DNA of 64,000 nt from Lachnospira rogosae. Lineage in GTDB: Bacteria > Bacillota > Clostridia > Lachnospirales > Lachnospiraceae. The notes beneath the pieces were generated by a model, which was not told where the DNA came from, did not search any database, and saw only the letters and a list, made by a program, of their open reading frames with translations. Below are positions 59,995-64,000 of the stretch, piece after piece. How positions within the stretch are numbered: position 1 is the stretch's first letter; every line of letters begins with the position of its first letter. A program made the translations under genes and the position numbers. The stretch covers positions 23,316 through 87,315 of the forward strand of contig NZ_JBBMER010000010.1 in assembly GCF_040096455.1 (NCBI RefSeq), in the 5' to 3' direction.

Positions 59995-61251
59995 CTACTT
60001 TAAATTATCAAGAAGTGCAATTAAAGTAGCCTTATCATTAAGCTTAGGGTTCTCAATTACAATATCAAGCAGTGTATTAAGTGTATTGCCGATTTCTGCA
60101 CCCTTAAGACCATATTCGATAAGGTCAACTCCTGTTATATCAAGGTCTTTTATTGTAAAGCAGTCACCTCTTTCAAGTATATCATCTGCCATACGCTGTA
60201 ATTTATTCAGGTGGTTATACTTGGCAGGGTTACTTATAAATGTAATCTCTTCACTTGCTTTAATAGAAGCACGCTGTAATCTTATTACTAACATAAAAAT
60301 GTCACGTCCACACTGATGAAGTGCTTCCCTTACAGCAGGTTCAGTTTCATCAATGTGAAGCGGGGTGTATGTTAATATCTTTACAACAGTATCAATAGTC
60401 TTGTTATCCATTCTAAGATTTCTTAAAGCTGTTCTTGCCTCATCAGGTGAGCATACAAAAAGAATTGCGGCTAATCTAAGTGGAAGCTCATTATCAGTAT
60501 ATTTGCAGGTAAGAAGCAGCTTCTTGGCATATCTGCCGGTAAGATTATCTGCTATTACAGGCAGAATATTATTAAAAAGACCTGTTGTTGCATAAAGACT
60601 GCAATAATCAGGGTTATCTGATAAAAGAGTCTTTTTAAGTTCTACGCATACACGTTCCATACTGACTTTATCTATATTGCGGTTAAGCTTTTCAATAGCC
60701 TTAAATGTATCCGGTTCAATGGTAAAGCCAAGCTGTGCAGAAAATCTTATGGCTCTCATCATTCTTAAAGCATCTTCTGTAAAACGCTCAATTGGGTTGC
60801 CAACGCATTTTATTATGCGGTTATTAATATCGTCTATTCCGCCATATTCATCGACAAGCCCAGTTACATTATTGTAAGCCATAGCATTTATTGTAAAATC
60901 ACGTCTGCATAAATCGTCTGTCAGCCTGTCGGAGAATTCAACAGAAGATGGGTGTCTGCCGTCTTTGTATTCGCCGTCAATTCTGTAGGTTGTAACCTCA
61001 TATCCAACATTGTGCAACATAACTGTTACTGTGCCGTGTTCAATTCCGGTATCAATTGTCTTGTTGAAATATTCTTTGATATCGGAAGGGAGTGCAGAGG
61101 TTGTTATATCCCAGTCATTAGGAGTGAGTCCCATAATGGAATCGCGGACACAGCCACCTACAGCATAAGCCTGATGACCGTGGCTTTTAATTGTGTTGAT
61201 TATAAAGTCAACGTCATTAGGCATATCAATTTTAAAATTACTATAATCCAT
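59995..61251 (-). CDS. cca: CCA-adding enzyme / tRNA nucleotidyltransferase family
   Basis: 418 residues. AYAVGGCVRDSIMGLTPNDWDITTSALP holds the metal-binding DxD (Asp46, Asp48) of class II nucleotidyltransferases; RRDFTINAMAYN and RFTEDALRMMRAIRFSAQLGF follow in the head and neck domains. It completes or repairs tRNA 3' ends. It has no fused HD domain. The ribosome site is weak. Confidence 0.93.
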   Translation of the reverse strand: MDYSNFKIDMPNDVDFIINTIKSHGHQAYAVGGCVRDSIMGLTPNDWDITTSALPSDIKEYFNKTIDTGIEHGTVTVMLHNVGYEVTTYRIDGEYKDGRHPSSVEFSDRLTDDLCRRDFTINAMAYNNVTGLVDEYGGIDDINNRIIKCVGNPIERFTEDALRMMRAIRFSAQLGFTIEPDTFKAIEKLNRNIDKVSMERVCVELKKTLLSDNPDYCSLYATTGLFNNILPVIADNLTGRYAKKLLLTCKYTDNELPLRLAAILFVCSPDEARTALRNLRMDNKTIDTVVKILTYTPLHIDETEPAVREALHQCGRDIFMLVIRLQRASIKASEEITFISNPAKYNHLNKLQRMADDILERGDCFTIKDLDITGVDLIEYGLKGAEIGNTLNTLLDIVIENPKLNDKATLIALLDNLK

Positions 61252-61459
61252 ACTTAATTACCAATCTTTAAATTATTATTTTGATTTCATTTTTAAATCT
61301 TTAAATCTGTTATTTGGCTATATAAAATTTGCAATAGCTCGCATTATTACTGCCCATAATTTTAACAAAAAAAACTATGTTTGTCACTGAATGGCAAAGC
61401 ATTTTTTATTGAACACGTGCATATGATAAGTAGGCCTAGTTGGATTGGAGGGTATATTC

Positions 61460-62509
61460 GTGAATGAGAAATCAGAAAAGGTGTTAGAACAATATAATAT
61501 CAGCATTAACCGTATGATAAGAGGCAGGGGTGGTATTATTATTGCAACTGGACAGGGGTATAAACTTTTTACACAGTGTGAGAAGCCTGACAAGTATTAT
61601 GAGAGGGAGAATAATATTACACAGATATTAAAATCAGCGGGATTTGGAAATACAGATACATATGTAAGAAATAATGAGGGACAGCTTGTGTCGCAGGACG
61701 AGGACGGCAGAAGATATATTTTAAAAGACTGGTTTGATGCGAAGGAAAGTGATGTAAAGGATATGGGGGATATGTGCAGAGCGGTGAGTATGATGGCGTA
61801 TCTTCATATGGCATTAAGGGAGGCTGGAAGCGAGCTTAAGATTAATCCATGTGGTGAGACAGAGTACAAGGAGTATGCACAGGCAGAGCTTAAGGCATGC
61901 CAGAACAGGAAGGAAACAGCACTAAGAAAGACATATGTGAAGCACACAAGGGAATTAAAGAAAGCATACAATTATCTTAAGCAGAAAAAAGGCAGACAGA
62001 CATTTGAGCAGCTGGCATTTAAGCATATCGGTGACTATTATGAGGAGGCGTGCAATGCAAGCGAGAGGCTTATGGACGAAAGATTTGATGAGAGGCTTCT
62101 AGATGCGGCGGTTAATGGAGAGATTTCGCATGGAAGCTATACTTACCATAATGTGCTTATCGGTGGAAAGGATACTTATGTTGTTAATTTTGACAGATAT
62201 AAGAATGAGTGCCAGATTAGTGATTTGTACCAGTTCATAAGAAAAGTTATGGAGAAGTATAACTGGGAAAATAGTGTGTTCTACAGGCTTCTTGATGAAT
62301 ATGACAGAATATGTCCTCTTGATGATAATGAGCTTGAACTTCTTATGACACTTTTGTCATATCCGGAGAAATTCTGGAAGATAATTAACCAGTATATTAA
62401 TAGTAATAAATCGTGGATTCCAGATAAAAATGTAGATAAACTAAGGAAGGTTATTGAGCAGAATGAAAGAAGAAGAGAATTAATTGATAAAATATGCTGT
62501 GTGTGGTAA
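61460..62509 (+). CDS. CotS-family spore coat/kinase-like protein
   Basis: 349 residues from GTG 61460, which has GGAGGG seven bases upstream. The fold is that of aminoglycoside phosphotransferase-like kinases: GGIIIATGQGYKLF in the N lobe, ISHGSYTYHNVLI where active kinases have HGDLHPGNIL, and VVNFDRYKNECQISDLYQFIRKVM for the IDFD...DLA region. The catalytic Asp pair is partly replaced (HGSYTYHN; NFDRY), so activity is doubtful. CotS and relatives are found in spore coats, fitting the sporulation genes in the window. Confidence 0.82.
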   Translation: MNEKSEKVLEQYNISINRMIRGRGGIIIATGQGYKLFTQCEKPDKYYERENNITQILKSAGFGNTDTYVRNNEGQLVSQDEDGRRYILKDWFDAKESDVKDMGDMCRAVSMMAYLHMALREAGSELKINPCGETEYKEYAQAELKACQNRKETALRKTYVKHTRELKKAYNYLKQKKGRQTFEQLAFKHIGDYYEEACNASERLMDERFDERLLDAAVNGEISHGSYTYHNVLIGGKDTYVVNFDRYKNECQISDLYQFIRKVMEKYNWENSVFYRLLDEYDRICPLDDNELELLMTLLSYPEKFWKIINQYINSNKSWIPDKNVDKLRKVIEQNERRRELIDKICCVW

Positions 62510-62557
62510 AATTCCCATAGGTATAGCCAATAAACGATTATAATCAGGATACAGGGA

Positions 62558-64000
62558 ATGAAACATACATTTATATATAATAAAGCTAATAGAACAAAGA
62601 ACGAAAGTGGTATTACAAGAAGCAGGACACATCTGTTTAACATAGTTAAGCCATATTCGGTTGTAAAGAGAATGGCAGTTATTATAATGACTGCCATTAT
62701 GATAATATGCCAGACAGGTTGTGGAACATCGGGAAGTAACGGAGCGATTGTACCGGGCAGTTCAATTACACCAGCGAAGAAAAAGGGCAATGTAACAGAC
62801 ATAGCCAGGAACAGTGACAATGCAACACTAGTGGGGATAGTATCGTCAATAGATACCACGCTTAAGAATATACATTTTATTGATGTTGAAACTGGAACGG
62901 AATATTCAGTAATGTATACAGGTGGTACTGATATACAGGATGCTTATGGAAAGCTTAAGGCGGCGACATTGATACAGCCCGGAGAGATATATGATGTATA
63001 CTGCAACAAATATGGCAAGGCAACCAAGATATATGGTTCAAAGAATGCGTGGAGCAGGACATCAGTTACGGATATAGAGCTTGATGAAAGCACTAAGAGT
63101 GTGGTAATTGGACAGACTACGCTTAATTACAGGGATTATACGGTAGTAACCTCTGGAGGTAATCTTATAAGCATTGCACAGATTGTAAAGGAAGATGAAC
63201 TTACATTAAGAGGAATTGATGATAAGCTGTACTCAATATCGGTTGATAATGGACACGGATATCTGGAACTGACAGGAATAGATGCATTTGTAGGTGGTTA
63301 TGTGACATTAGGAAGCAGTCTTTTGTATGGTGTTACACAGGATATGATGCTTACTGTCGGAGTTGGTACTTATGATGTTGAGCTTCAGAGTGCAGATATG
63401 ACAGCAACCAAGAAAGTAACTATTAAGAAAGATGCGACTTCAACGCTTGATTTCTCAGAATATAAGCAGCTTTCAGCTAAAAAGGGTGCAATCAACTTCT
63501 CAGTTACACCAGAGAATGCAATTATGGCAATAGATGGAAGTGAAGTTGATTACTCAAAGCCTGTGTCATTAACATATGGTTCTCATACACTTACATTACA
63601 GGCTAACCATTATGAAACTTATACAGAGACATTTACGGTTAATTCAGATTACAAGACTAAGGTTATTGATATGACAAGTACAAGCTCGTCAACAACAGCA
63701 AAGACGACATCAGCGAGCCTTACTAATGGTTATAGTGTTAATATAACAGCACCATCAGGAGCGGCTTTGTATGTAGATAGTGTATACATAGGTGTTGTTC
63801 CCTGCTCATTTAGCAAATCAAGTGGTAACAAGACTATAACATTGTCACAATCTGGGTATAATACAGTAAGCTATACTATATCAATACCTAATACAGCAGG
63901 TGATATGACATATGCGTTCCCGGATATGACAAAGACAAGTGAGACTGCGACTGTACAGACGCCAACGGTAACAACGCCTACAGCCACATCTTCTAATTAG
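62558..64000 (+). CDS. PEGA-domain surface lipoprotein
   Basis: 480 residues; the stop codon is the last three bases of the window. The hydrophobic segment MAVIIMTAIMIICQTGC ends in a lipobox-like QTGC, but about 38 basic residues come before it, so the real start may be a later ATG (about 62672). After an unclassified beta-rich region come two PEGA domains (about 308-357 and 392-442, SVNITAPSGAALYVDSVYIGVVPCSF), which are often found in surface proteins, and a Thr-rich tail. Upstream site AGGA is weak. Function unknown. Confidence 0.8.
   Translation: MKHTFIYNKANRTKNESGITRSRTHLFNIVKPYSVVKRMAVIIMTAIMIICQTGCGTSGSNGAIVPGSSITPAKKKGNVTDIARNSDNATLVGIVSSIDTTLKNIHFIDVETGTEYSVMYTGGTDIQDAYGKLKAATLIQPGEIYDVYCNKYGKATKIYGSKNAWSRTSVTDIELDESTKSVVIGQTTLNYRDYTVVTSGGNLISIAQIVKEDELTLRGIDDKLYSISVDNGHGYLELTGIDAFVGGYVTLGSSLLYGVTQDMMLTVGVGTYDVELQSADMTATKKVTIKKDATSTLDFSEYKQLSAKKGAINFSVTPENAIMAIDGSEVDYSKPVSLTYGSHTLTLQANHYETYTETFTVNSDYKTKVIDMTSTSSSTTAKTTSASLTNGYSVNITAPSGAALYVDSVYIGVVPCSFSKSSGNKTITLSQSGYNTVSYTISIPNTAGDMTYAFPDMTKTSETATVQTPTVTTPTATSSN

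Overview
The window reads as chromosomal DNA of a low-GC, anaerobic, spore-lineage Firmicute, most likely a Lachnospiraceae member. A Lachnospira/[Eubacterium] eligens-like genome is my guess from gene content and codon use; I could not test it. Supporting signs are strong AGGAGG-type ribosome sites, TTGACA/TATAAT promoters, a T-box on ileS, sporulation genes (SpoIID, SpoIIQ-like, YtvI, CotS-like), PPi-linked glycolysis (PPi-type phosphofructokinase and pyruvate phosphate dikinase) and glycogen phosphorylase. No phage, integrase, CRISPR, rRNA or tRNA gene was seen.

Layout. 1-1.1 kb: the 3' part of a molybdenum hydroxylase. 1.1-2.8 kb: a 33-bp tandem repeat tract and an AAA/DUF4143 ATPase. 2.9-6.5 kb: a response regulator / ABC exporter / histidine kinase detoxification-type operon. 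6.7-8.1 kb: a PAS-GAF-GGDEF diguanylate cyclase. 8.2-11.8 kb: an isoleucine T-box and ileS. 11.9-23.3 kb: a signalling and secretion island made of a BlaI-type repressor, an M56 membrane protease, two small secreted proteins, two paralogous lipoproteins, a double-length ABC permease with its ATPase, and a LytTR regulator with an AgrC-like kinase. 23.5-28 kb: glgP, spoIID, spoIIQ-like. 28.2-30.5 kb (minus strand): murG, a radical SAM protein and a TSCPD protein. 30.5-32.7 kb: non-coding repeats around an MTA/SAH nucleosidase gene, including two giant near-palindromes. 32.7-40.4 kb: pgi, a MATE exporter, a 2-hydroxyacid dehydrogenase, DUF4867, DUF4230 and a PPi-type pfk. 40.4-49.7 kb: a flavin reductase, a LysM-G5-M23 protein, murA, a second two-component system, a pseudouridine synthase and ytvI. 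49.8-54.7 kb: proS and ppdK, the latter with an odd C-terminal tail. 55-59.8 kb: TetR, DUF308, radical SAM and oleate hydratase. 60-64 kb: the CCA-adding enzyme, a CotS-like protein and a PEGA-domain lipoprotein.

How parts work together. The 11.9-23.3 kb island has two control layers visible in the DNA. Two almost superimposable promoters carry the same BlaI-like dyad, one before blaI and one before a secreted-protein gene. A pair of 10-bp direct repeats sits just upstream of the promoter of the second lipoprotein gene, next to a LytTR/AgrC-type pair. A short fossil of the ATPase 3' end shows that the lipoprotein-permease-ATPase block was once duplicated in tandem and that most of the second copy was lost. 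This island is the best candidate here for an undescribed, envelope-sensing secretion or immunity system.

The most striking non-coding structure is at 31.9-32.64 kb: two ~294-bp foldback elements in inverted orientation sharing a 74-bp core with one mismatch, clearly GC-richer than the surroundings. A second family, a 79-bp triple-hairpin unit with GAA loops, is repeated four times at 30.53-30.84 kb and occurs once more, inverted, at 40.72 kb.
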